Shown here: one piece after another, positions 1-6,095 of the stretch
Position numbering within the stretch: the stretch's first letter is position 1
Layout: the number at the start of each line of letters is the position of its first letter
Assembly (NCBI GenBank): GCA_029265085.1
Contig: JAJUJY010000187.1
Span: 1 to 7,456 of the forward strand
From: Chloroflexota bacterium
Lineage (GTDB): Bacteria; Chloroflexota; Anaerolineae; Anaerolineales; Anaerolineaceae
Length of the DNA: 7,456 nucleotides
Direction of reading: 5' to 3'
The notes under the pieces: model-generated
Seen by the model: the letters and a program-made list of their open reading frames with translations, nothing else
Database searches by the model: none
Told to the model about the DNA's origin: nothing
Translations under genes and position numbers: made by a program

Positions 1-324
1 AAACCGGCCAGGGAAAGAAGGGATCGTCTGAAATGCACCTTCCACAGAGGCCCGGTCCATATCTTGGTCGAAATAAAAAGTAACCCCTTCCTGCAAACCA
101 AGGGTGCTTTGAGGAAGCGGATAGGTTTCGGCGATCGTTGGGGATAATACCGGCATTTGTTTGGGCACTGAGTATGCCGTTGGGGTTAATTCCACCTGGG
201 TCGGTTGGGGCTGGCGAACAAAAGGTAAATTACAAGCGGAGCTAATTAATATCCATATTAATGCGAGATATATGATTCTTCTGGCTGTTATAGATTGATA
301 ATAGCCACCCAGTGCACGTTTCAT
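1..324 (-). CDS. Ig-like-domain lipoprotein, N-terminal part only (cut by window edge)
   Basis: The minus-strand reading frame is open from an ATG at 324 to the window edge, giving 108 residues. A strong ribosome binding site (AAAGGAG, complement of 331-337) lies 6 bases upstream and supports this start. The N-terminus has basic residues (RR at 15-16), a hydrophobic stretch at about 17-28 and a lipobox ISSAC with the lipidated Cys at 31, so this is an exported lipoprotein. A Pro/Thr-rich linker follows (about 38-72). From about residue 78 the text GVTFYFDQDMDRASVEGAF resembles the start of an SbsA/Big_5-type bacterial Ig-like domain. From memory, such N-termini occur on large Chloroflexota lipoproteins, some with alpha-2-macroglobulin domains. 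That is only a suggestion here, because the main body lies outside the window. It may follow the substrate-binding gene on the same strand after a 220-base gap. Confidence 0.8.
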   Translation of the reverse strand, partial: MKRALGGYYQSITARRIIYLALIWILISSACNLPFVRQPQPTQVELTPTAYSVPKQMPVLSPTIAETYPLPQSTLGLQEGVTFYFDQDMDRASVEGAFQTIPSFPGRF

Positions 325-345
325 TCAACGCTCCTTTGGCAAAAT

Positions 346-373
346 CTGATCAATCTGAACTGCATTTGATCAG
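346..373. repeat. 8-bp perfect inverted repeat upstream of the Ig-like lipoprotein gene
   Basis: CTGATCAA (346-353) and TTGATCAG (366-373) are exact inverted copies separated by 12 bases. The half-site centres are 20 bases apart, about two helical turns. The repeat sits just upstream of the ribosome binding site at 331-337. The geometry suits a dimeric regulator, but no regulator gene is in the window. A chance occurrence in this AT-rich stretch is possible. Confidence 0.35.
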
Positions 374-477
374 CTACTCCCCCACAATATCAATGATAAA
401 TTTTATCCATTATTGCACGGAATATGATTGAATCCAAATCAACGGCAAGTATGATTTGCCTGCTGATTAATAGACGT

Positions 478-518
478 CCGTCCCCAGGATTTTGTTCCGT
501 GAACCTGAGGGCGGACGG
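478..518. repeat. Stable hairpin 3' of the substrate-binding protein gene
   Basis: CCGTCC (478-483) pairs with GGACGG (513-518), and CAGG (485-488) pairs with CCTG (504-507) across a small internal loop. This gives an interrupted stem closing a 15-base loop. It lies 27 bases beyond the TAG stop of the minus-strand gene. Neither strand has a T-run after the stem, so it is not a classical intrinsic terminator. It could be a 3'-end stabiliser or a weak or factor-assisted terminator. The rest of the 325-544 gap is AT-rich and holds no gene that I can see. Confidence 0.35.
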
Positions 519-544
519 CAGCAACAACAAAGCGTGTGTATTGT

Positions 545-2188
545 CTATTGGTTGATGAAATTCCCGAAGAATCGCTGAAAATATGGATAATTCCCCGCGT
601 GATTGGGATTACTGGCATCCCACATTGCTGCAAAACTCGCAACGACATCATTGGCATCTAATGCGGATCCGTTGGTAAATTGTACCCCATAGCGTAAATG
701 GAAAGTCCATTCAGTAACCGATGGGTTTGATTCCCAATACTCTGCCAATCCGGGTTTTAAGCCGGTGCCACCAAAATCGTACTCAGCCAAGGTGCTGTAA
801 AGAAGGCGTGTAATGCGGAGTGTATCCAGGTCAGTCTCATTTGCAGGCCACAAAACCTTGGGCGGCCGGGTTTGAGTAAATCGAAGAACATCTGAGGAAG
901 TACTCATTTCCTCAAAATTCTCATTCATCGGTCCGACAATCACCCCTTCCACATTTTTGTTGAACACCAGGGCTGAGTTACCATGTCCAAGCGGGACCGC
1001 AGGAACATGAAGCCGAATTAATTCATTTATACGGTTAAAGCGCTGCTGGCGAACCGTTAAATCAGCGGATTTACCGGTATCCTGGGCAGTGAATTGAATA
1101 TCTGAATAATCATTCCCGAAAATTGCAGCATCCTCTATCCATAATCGATTCATAATACTGGAAGGATCAGGATAATCAGCGGATAGACCATATAAAAATA
1201 GGGCAGAGGTATTGGATTTCAGATATTCCAAATATTGGCTAGACTCAACTCGCTTTAACTCAACCTTGATTCCAACACGGTTCAACTGAGCCTTAATATC
1301 AACCGCGATTAATTCCTGGTTTGGCAGATAATCTGAATTATCAAAGGTGTAAGCCAAAGAAATCGTTTGATTGAAGTCAAATTCTGTCTGTTCTAACAAA
1401 TCCAGACCTTCTTTGGGGTTGTAATCCAACCAACGATAGCCTGGGGTGTACCCAAGCCCCATCGAAGCCGGTAAAAATTGTTGGGCAATTTCAGAGCCAA
1501 CCGGGTAATTGGAATCAACTATCTTTTGCCGATCGATTAACATCGCAAAAGCTTTTCGAACCACTTCTCGGTTAAATGGGGGGACTTTGTTATTAAAGCC
1601 CAAATACCCCACATTCAGCGCAGGCCGGTAAAAGATCGACAGACTGGGATCGGAGCGAATCGAAAAAAATGAATTTGGATCAGGACGATCATATCCATCG
1701 GTGTTCGCGTAAATCGCGGCCGCCAAACGAGAAACCGGTGAATCACGCCAATCGAAAACAAGTGTTTCATTTTTGGCTGGAACTCCCCAATAAACCGGAT
1801 TGACCACCAACTCCAAAGAAGTACCTGGCTGGGAAGATTTCAACCGGTACGGTCCAGTGCCAACAACATTCGCTGAAAGCAAATCCGGTTGTCCTTGAGC
1901 AGCTTCCAATACCTCTTGATCTTGAATAACAAATACCGGAAAAGCCACTTTTGAAACGAAGGCTGAATCAGGAGAGCATAACGTAAATTTAACCGTATAT
2001 GGGTCCACAGCTTCGATGGATTTGAATTTACCACCATAATCACAATTTTCTGCGTTCACCTTCAACAAATCTGCAGATGAGGACGCAAAAACAGAACGCT
2101 GTGTTTCTCCGGCAGGTTGACAGGCACTTAAAAGTAAACCGAAGAGTAAAATAACAAACAAAATGGTTGGAATAGTACGTTTACTCAC
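545..2188 (-). CDS. Circularly permuted oligopeptide-type ABC substrate-binding lipoprotein (SBP family 5)
   Basis: This exported lipoprotein probably captures peptides or another small solute for an ABC importer. The GTG at 2188 is chosen as the start, giving 547 residues. It has AAAAAGG 5 bases upstream and leads straight into a signal peptide (SKRT, hydrophobic core, lipobox LLSAC with Cys23). An ATG at 2281 would add 31 residues unlike a signal peptide. Family landmarks are clear but out of order. The N-terminal part has SIEAVDPYTVKFTL (57-70), GTGPYRL (110-116), NPVYWG (130-135), LNVGYLGFN (191-199) and VRKAFAMLIDR (210-220). In DppA/OppA-type proteins these follow a first block containing PGLAE.W, TFHLR.GV.F..G and L.A.DVV.SF. 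Here that block is at the C-terminus (about 456-535). Together the parts make a complete domain set, so this looks like a circular permutation and not a truncation. C49 and C71 could form a disulfide near the new N-terminus. No permease or ATPase gene is adjacent. The ligand is unknown. Confidence 0.9.
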   Translation of the reverse strand: MSKRTIPTILFVILLFGLLLSACQPAGETQRSVFASSSADLLKVNAENCDYGGKFKSIEAVDPYTVKFTLCSPDSAFVSKVAFPVFVIQDQEVLEAAQGQPDLLSANVVGTGPYRLKSSQPGTSLELVVNPVYWGVPAKNETLVFDWRDSPVSRLAAAIYANTDGYDRPDPNSFFSIRSDPSLSIFYRPALNVGYLGFNNKVPPFNREVVRKAFAMLIDRQKIVDSNYPVGSEIAQQFLPASMGLGYTPGYRWLDYNPKEGLDLLEQTEFDFNQTISLAYTFDNSDYLPNQELIAVDIKAQLNRVGIKVELKRVESSQYLEYLKSNTSALFLYGLSADYPDPSSIMNRLWIEDAAIFGNDYSDIQFTAQDTGKSADLTVRQQRFNRINELIRLHVPAVPLGHGNSALVFNKNVEGVIVGPMNENFEEMSTSSDVLRFTQTRPPKVLWPANETDLDTLRITRLLYSTLAEYDFGGTGLKPGLAEYWESNPSVTEWTFHLRYGVQFTNGSALDANDVVASFAAMWDASNPNHAGNYPYFQRFFGNFINQ

Positions 2189-2292
2189 GATGACCTTTTT
2201 TAATGTTTCTCTGCAAGGATTATGCCAGGAGAACCATACCGACATTTCCAGTAATCCAGAAAACGCCTTCCAGGCAAGCAAGCTCTTTTTTG

Positions 2293-2298
2293 ATTATA
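2293..2298 (-). promoter_or_regulatory. Candidate -10 box for the substrate-binding protein gene
   Basis: The minus strand reads a perfect TATAAT here, about 105 bases upstream of the GTG start. A perfect TTGACA (complement of 2322-2327) is also present but 23 bases away, too far for a standard sigma-70 promoter. No good -35 lies at 16-18 bases. Transcription would start near 2286 and leave a leader of about 98 bases. Confidence 0.45.
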
Positions 2299-2355
2299 CG
2301 TGATCCGGCGAAAAAACTACTTGTCAAAAAAGTAAGGTAATTCAAATATCAGGGC

Positions 2356-2384
2356 TTACGATTTTTGCCCCCTGCCGTTATAAT
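2356..2384 (+). promoter_or_regulatory. Candidate promoter for the nucleotidyltransferase/PAP2 operon
   Basis: A perfect TATAAT at 2379-2384 is preceded at 17 bases by TTACGA (2356-2361), a poor match to TTGACA. Transcription would start near 2391. It is the best plus-strand promoter found in the gap before 2550. Confidence 0.45.
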
Positions 2385-2549
2385 TAGGCGGTTTTGCGCC
2401 AAGAGCAAATCCTCTTTGGGCTTACGTCGATTATTGCGATATAGAATTGATCAGGACCGGATAAAAACAAAACTGCATTCCCACGATCCTCAAAGCCAGG
2501 GTCCAAGAGTGGAATGTTTACAATTTGCTTGATGTAGGGAGAAAGATTA

Positions 2550-3338
2550 ATGGATATTCTCATCACTGCTGGCGCAGTCCCGCGTCCGGATGAGCCTTTA
2601 TACGCGTCCACTCATGGTGGATACAAAGCCATGTTAGAACTGGCTGGAAAACCAATGATTCAATGGATTCTTGACACATTGAATGCGTGCCCGCAAGTTG
2701 ACCGGATTATTGTCGCAGGATTACCAGAAATCACAGCATTAGATTGCAACAAACCACTCTGGATCGTGGAAAATCAACATTCCTGCCAGGAAAATATCCT
2801 CGCTGGGGTGCAAAAAATCCGCAGCATGAATCCCCAGGTTGAAAAAGCGCTGTTGATATCTTCCGATATTCCGTCCATCACACCAGAAATGGTGGCATGG
2901 ATGATCGACCTCGTCCAGGAAACAGACCACGATATTTATTATCCCATCATCAATCGGGAAGATTTATTACGGCGATTCCCATCCGCTCACTTAAATACAA
3001 CCCGACTGAAAGACATGAGCGTTGTGGGTGGAAGTATGATCGGATTTCGAACCTCAATCGTCTCACCGCTGCACCCTGCCTGGGGTAAAATTGCAGCATC
3101 AAGCGGGAGTCCAATGCGCCAGGCCGCGCTGGTTGGATACGATACGATGTTCTTAATGCTGTTAAGCCAGTTAAGTGTTTCTGAGGCAGAATCGATGATC
3201 AGCCGCAAATTGGATCTTAAACTTCGCCTTATCCAATCACCTTACGCTGAAATCGCGATGGATGTTGACAAACCCAATCAATACGAAATATTAAAAAATG
3301 ACCTGGAAAAACGCGTCTTACAGGAAATGGGTGTATGA
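2550..3338 (+). CDS. MobA-like nucleotidyltransferase family protein
   Basis: This 262-residue soluble protein has the NTP-transferase (GT-A/Rossmann-like) layout. Such enzymes move a nucleotidyl group from an NTP to a phosphorylated acceptor. The N-terminal beta strand and nucleotide loop MDILITAGAVPRP (1-13) stand in place of the usual LAGG motif. K26 in GYKAMLELAGKPMI fits the nucleotide-binding lysine. SSDIPSIT (104-111) carries the metal-binding Asp106. VVGGSMIGF (158-166) fits the acceptor side, and MDVDKP (237-242) supplies the second acidic site. The ATG at 2550 has AGGGAGAA upstream (2536-2543). The stop overlaps the start of the PAP2 gene (ATGA), so the two are probably translationally coupled. 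The substrate cannot be read from sequence. Molybdopterin, cobinamide, sugar-phosphate and polyol-phosphate acceptors all occur in relatives. The lipid phosphatase partner hints at lipid or glycan precursors. Confidence 0.85.
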   Translation: MDILITAGAVPRPDEPLYASTHGGYKAMLELAGKPMIQWILDTLNACPQVDRIIVAGLPEITALDCNKPLWIVENQHSCQENILAGVQKIRSMNPQVEKALLISSDIPSITPEMVAWMIDLVQETDHDIYYPIINREDLLRRFPSAHLNTTRLKDMSVVGGSMIGFRTSIVSPLHPAWGKIAASSGSPMRQAALVGYDTMFLMLLSQLSVSEAESMISRKLDLKLRLIQSPYAEIAMDVDKPNQYEILKNDLEKRVLQEMGV

Positions 3339-3877
3339 AATTTAAAGATATCCTGGAATTCGACCTGCATGCTACCAACCGTTTGCGAATGGATAAAGAG
3401 AAAAATGGTTGGTGGAAATGGGTTGCATTCCTGGCACATTCCGGAGATTCCTGGTTCTGGTTAGCCGGTCTGGGCTTAATCTGGTTGTTCTCTGCCCGGT
3501 TACATGAATGGGCAGCCTTTTGGATTATTGCTATTCTGGCTCTTGCAACCCTGGTCATGGGAATCAAATTCACTGTGCGGCGGAGCCGTCCTCCTGGTGA
3601 TTGGGGGGCAGTTTATCGCAATACTGACCCACATTCATTTCCTTCTGGGCACGCAGCCCGCGCAATGATGTTGGCAGTTTTAGCAATTGGCACTGGCCCG
3701 CTATGGTTAGTCATTTTGATGGTCCTTTGGGCTCCCCTGGTCAGTCTTTCTCGCGTATTTACAGGAATGCATTATCTGTCGGATGTTGCGGCGGGCATGG
3801 TTCTTGGATTGTTGGCTGGAAAGTTATTTTTATTGGGTCAACCGCTCATTCAATCCATCTTCTTTTTTGTTTTTTGA
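3335..3877 (+). CDS. PAP2-family membrane lipid phosphatase
   Basis: This 180-residue integral membrane protein has all three PAP2 catalytic signatures intact. Motif C1 is K78-x6-R85-P86 (KFTVRRSRP). Motif C2 is PSGH (103-106), with the general-acid His106. Motif C3 is SR-x5-H-x3-D (SRVFTGMHYLSD, 139-150), with nucleophile His146 and Asp150. Hydrophobic segments lie at about 38-54, 58-76, 107-119, 121-138 and 150-168, so the active site probably faces the outside of the cytoplasmic membrane. Family members remove phosphate from lipid phosphates such as undecaprenyl diphosphate, phosphatidylglycerophosphate or phosphatidic acid. Which one applies here is unknown. AGGAAA (3322-3327) is a good ribosome binding site inside the upstream gene, and the ATGA overlap makes the pair an operon. 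A terminator follows. Confidence 0.92.
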   Translation: MKFKDILEFDLHATNRLRMDKEKNGWWKWVAFLAHSGDSWFWLAGLGLIWLFSARLHEWAAFWIIAILALATLVMGIKFTVRRSRPPGDWGAVYRNTDPHSFPSGHAARAMMLAVLAIGTGPLWLVILMVLWAPLVSLSRVFTGMHYLSDVAAGMVLGLLAGKLFLLGQPLIQSIFFFVF

Positions 3878-3890
3878 TGAATTACAAAAT

Positions 3891-3926
3891 AAAAAAACAC
3901 AGCCCGGCAGATAACCGGGCTGTTTT
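3891..3926. terminator. Bidirectional intrinsic terminator between convergent genes
   Basis: CAGCCCGG (3900-3907) and CCGGGCTG (3915-3922) form a perfect 8-bp GC-rich stem around a 7-base loop. The plus strand continues TTTT (3923-3926). The minus strand continues into seven Ts (complement of 3891-3897) after TG. It is placed to end both the plus-strand operon (stop at 3877) and the minus-strand ATP-grasp gene (stop at 3949-3951). The minus direction has the stronger U-run. Confidence 0.9.
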
Positions 3927-3948
3927 CATCTGATCGGTATTCGTGAGC

Positions 3949-5160
3949 TTATTTTAGCAGCAACGTATTGTTTAACGCTGGCACCAACCGCGGCACAAAA
4001 GGAATGCGATACCCCTCACTTTGAGCATCACCTCGTTTCGCTAACAATCCGAAGCGAGACGCACCTAAATAAAGGATTTCGAGAATCAAATCCTGGTATG
4101 AGAGGCCGCCGGCATTCGCAATAACACACAAATCGCTAAAACCGGGGGTAAGGCCAGGCAGCGTATTGATCTCAATCAAACAAGGCTGACCATCAGCATC
4201 CATCCGGATATCTACCCGAGAGACGTCCAGGCTGCCTACAACCTCATGTGCACGAACCGCCAGCTCATTCAACGTCTGGGATAATTCCGGTGTCACATCT
4301 GCTGGGCAGAGGAACTGTGGAATGCCATCGTCTCCCTCATGCAAGGTTTTGGCTTCATTCCCATAAATCCCAGGGGTAACCGAGGATGAACTTTCCACTT
4401 CCAAAACTGGGAAATAATGGAATCCAGATTCGTTATACAAATGCGGCTTGCGGCTGTACAGAGCAGCATCCTGGCGGCCTAAAACAGCCACTGTAAATTC
4501 ACGACCTGGCAAAAATGCTTCGACCAGAGCGGGTTGGCGGTAGTTTTTAATTACCCACTGGACTTTGTTGCGTAATTCCGTTTCGTTTTTTACGATGGAA
4601 CTGCTATCCATGCCCATTCCAGTACCTTCACGGGCTGGTTTAACAAACATCGGAAACCGCAAATTTTGGTTGATTGGCTCATCACCACGAACAAATTCCT
4701 GGAATGGGGCGGTCGGAAGACCAGCCTCGCGCCACAGCCGTTTGGTCATAGTTTTGTCCAGACCAACCGCATTCGCTACTACGCGAGACGCAGTGTAAGG
4801 AATATTCAACATTTCCAGCAGTGCTGGAACCTGAGCTTCTCGTCCATCTCCACCCAAACCTTCTGCGATGTTAAAACAGATATCTGGACAGAAATCCTGG
4901 AGAGCCAAAGGTAATTTTGAATCTGCCTGAAGGAAAATTGTGTGATGACCGTCAGATTCAATTGCCGCCTGAATGGCTTGAATTGTCTCTCTTCGGTCAA
5001 ACTCCGCGCCGGCATCGGCTGGTGCGTCAATGGGCAATTGTGTTTCCCCCTTAACATTCGCAATAACGGCTACCCGCCACGGACGCGCCGGACGCGGGGA
5101 AATAGACGGAGGTTTATCCTCCTCAGCGACCTCTTGTTCAAGATAAATTGTTTCGTCCAT
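3949..5160 (-). CDS. D-alanine--D-alanine ligase-like ATP-grasp protein
   Basis: This 403-residue cytoplasmic protein has the Ddl/ATP-grasp layout. Such enzymes activate a carboxylate as an acyl phosphate and join it to an amine. A charged N-terminal extension (about 1-27) precedes the first Rossmann-like strand WRVAVIANV (28-36). GGDGREAQVPALLEMLNIPYTAS (103-125) matches the region that is GEDGT.QG.LE.L.IPYTG in true Ddl. DKTMTK (135-140) and FVKPAREGTGMGM (172-184) hold the ATP-binding lysines (K136, K174). VEAFLPGREF (213-222) and RVDIRMD (315-321) are next. IEINTLPGLTPG (329-340) carries the Mg-binding Glu330 and Asn332 and the D-Ala ligase signature. A tail of about 35 residues follows the domain. 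The REAQ variant suggests a divergent subfamily, so D-Ala-D-Ala synthesis is likely but not certain. The ATG at 5160 has only a weak purine-rich site (AAGATGAG) upstream. Confidence 0.85.
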   Translation of the reverse strand: MDETIYLEQEVAEEDKPPSISPRPARPWRVAVIANVKGETQLPIDAPADAGAEFDRRETIQAIQAAIESDGHHTIFLQADSKLPLALQDFCPDICFNIAEGLGGDGREAQVPALLEMLNIPYTASRVVANAVGLDKTMTKRLWREAGLPTAPFQEFVRGDEPINQNLRFPMFVKPAREGTGMGMDSSSIVKNETELRNKVQWVIKNYRQPALVEAFLPGREFTVAVLGRQDAALYSRKPHLYNESGFHYFPVLEVESSSSVTPGIYGNEAKTLHEGDDGIPQFLCPADVTPELSQTLNELAVRAHEVVGSLDVSRVDIRMDADGQPCLIEINTLPGLTPGFSDLCVIANAGGLSYQDLILEILYLGASRFGLLAKRGDAQSEGYRIPFVPRLVPALNNTLLLK

Positions 5161-5197
5161 TTCGACTCATCTTCCAAAAATTAATTTTTTACAGATC

Positions 5198-5238
5198 AAG
5201 CACCGGACTGGCGTCAAAATTTGCCTGCTCCGGTGCTT
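5198..5238. repeat. Long hairpin in the 5' leader of the ATP-grasp gene
   Basis: AAGCACCGGA (5198-5207) and TCCGGTGCTT (5229-5238) are perfect 10-base inverted copies around a 21-base loop, which contains a possible inner GGC/GCC pairing. On the minus strand it would begin within a few bases of the predicted transcription start (about 5243) and end 37 bases before the ATG at 5160. A 14-bp palindrome, AAAAATTAATTTTT (5176-5189), lies between hairpin and start codon. No T-run follows directly, so it is not a simple terminator. It may stabilise or regulate the mRNA. Confidence 0.5.
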
Positions 5239-5249
5239 TCCAGCATCGT

Positions 5250-5277
5250 AGTATAGTCCTTACCACACAAATTACAA
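5250..5277 (-). promoter_or_regulatory. Promoter for the ATP-grasp (Ddl-like) gene
   Basis: On the minus strand TTGTAA (complement of 5272-5277) and TATACT (complement of 5250-5255) are separated by 16 bases, a fair sigma-70 match. Transcription would start near 5243 and give a leader of about 83 bases that begins with the hairpin at 5198-5238. Confidence 0.55.
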
Positions 5278-5482
5278 GAGGGTTGAACAAATTTCCGGTA
5301 TAAGTTAATCCTTATAGGATGATTTTTGACAACATTCATCAAGATAAAATGCTCCAACACTTTGGCATCAACCTTGCCGAAAAATCCAAGAACGAATTTC
5401 TGATCATCCGGTAAAATAATTACTACAGCACAAGGAAATGGATCGAGCTCCCCTTCGATTGCTATACTATATAGGATGAATT

Positions 5483-6073
5483 ATGAAAAAGACTTTCGTA
5501 GTATTTGTTCTTCTTCTCACCGGGATCATCATAACGGCTTGCAGTTTTAACCCACTCGGTTTCATGCAAGATAAAATCGAAATTACCATTGATAACCAAA
5601 CCGCAGATAATATTTGTGATATCTATATCTCCCCTGAATCGCGCGAAGATTGGGGAAATGATCTACTGGCAAAAGACAAATCCCTTGCAGCCGGTCTCAA
5701 ACAAACATTTGAAGTAAACAAAGGCACCTATGACTTGCTGGTCTATAACTGCAGCGGTATTCCAATGCATTCTTTATCCAATGTCCAGCAAACCACGACG
5801 GTTGTGGTTGGTGGGGCGAATTTACAACCAATCACAATTGAAAACCGCACAGAGATAGAGATTTGTTTTGTCTTTATCGCCCCGACCATCAATGAAGAAT
5901 GGGGCGAGGATCAATTGGGCGGTGTGGAAAGTATCTTGCCGGAGAAGCAACGGATTTTCTATATCCCAACCGGAGATTATGATTTACGAGCTGAAAACTG
6001 TGATCAAGAGGCTATTTCAGAAGTCTTTGATTTCTCTGTCAACAGCCCATCCACCTGGATTGTGGAAAGGTAA
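5483..6073 (+). CDS. Lipoprotein with two tandem copies of a WG/YDL domain, function unknown
   Basis: This 196-residue lipoprotein has a signal peptide (MKKT, hydrophobic core) and lipobox IITAC with Cys20. The ATG has AGGA at 5473-5476, 6 bases upstream. The mature part is a tandem duplication: residues about 31-110 and 116-195 align without gaps between their paired cysteines, at a constant offset of 83. Each copy reads I.N.T...IC..(Y/F)I.P.....WG.D.L, then a basic or polar stretch, then G.YDL...NC. The pairs are C45/C90 and C128/C173, both exactly 45 apart, which suggests one disulfide per domain. W57/W140, G58/G141 and D60/D143 are also kept. The alternating pattern suggests small beta-sandwich domains exposed outside the cell. 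From memory, similar WG.D.L...G.YDLRA.(D/N)C domains recur in Chloroflexota proteins, but I know no function. It lies just upstream of the selC promoter, with no clear terminator between. Confidence 0.85.
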   Translation: MKKTFVVFVLLLTGIIITACSFNPLGFMQDKIEITIDNQTADNICDIYISPESREDWGNDLLAKDKSLAAGLKQTFEVNKGTYDLLVYNCSGIPMHSLSNVQQTTTVVVGGANLQPITIENRTEIEICFVFIAPTINEEWGEDQLGGVESILPEKQRIFYIPTGDYDLRAENCDQEAISEVFDFSVNSPSTWIVER

Positions 6074-6095
6074 GTTCAAACCATTCTTTTTTCAA

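Larger units (their letters stand above)
2189..2549. other. Divergent intergenic region with two promoters and a leader hairpin
   Basis: This 361-bp gap separates the minus-strand substrate-binding gene from the plus-strand nucleotidyltransferase gene. Besides the two promoters listed separately, it holds two copies of GGGCTTACG (2352-2360 and 2418-2426). The first overlaps the presumed -35 region of the plus-strand promoter and the second lies in the transcribed leader. A small hairpin at 2399-2419 (CCAAGAG against CTCTT, a bulged T, then GG) is at the start of that leader. The leader runs about 160 bases to the ATG at 2550. I recognise no known riboswitch and no convincing gene here. Confidence 0.4.
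5161..5482. other. Divergent intergenic region upstream of the ATP-grasp and repeat-lipoprotein genes
   Basis: This 322-bp gap contains the minus-strand promoter and leader hairpin listed separately. The plus-strand half (about 5281-5482) has a repeated TATAGGATGA at 5313-5322 and 5470-5479. The second copy supplies the ribosome binding site of the lipoprotein gene. A TATACT at 5463-5468 is too close to the ATG for much leader and has no good -35. A 31-codon open frame (5319-5414) exists but lacks a proper ribosome binding site. I see no RNA gene here. Confidence 0.4.

Noticed and set aside
478..518. Intrinsic terminator at this hairpin
   Set aside because: The stem is good but no T-run follows on either strand.
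545..2188. Reading the substrate-binding protein as truncated or frameshifted at its N-terminus
   Set aside because: The missing first block is present intact at the C-terminus in the same frame. The gene also has its own lipoprotein signal, so permutation explains it better than damage.
2189..2281. Longer start (ATG at 2281) for the substrate-binding protein
   Set aside because: The extra 31 residues do not resemble a signal peptide. The GTG at 2188 has a ribosome binding site and is followed by a textbook lipoprotein signal. The longer start would also lie at or very near the predicted transcription start.
2384..2611. 75-codon minus-strand open frame over the divergent promoter region
   Set aside because: It overlaps the well-supported nucleotidyltransferase start and its upstream promoter on the other strand. 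It has no recognisable motif and its protein text looks random.
3229..3573. 114-codon minus-strand open frame across the nucleotidyltransferase/PAP2 junction
   Set aside because: It lies opposite two well-supported genes, has no motif and shows no start signal.
5326..5350. TTGACA...TAAAAT as a plus-strand promoter for the repeat lipoprotein
   Set aside because: The two boxes are only 13 bases apart, too short for a sigma-70 promoter.
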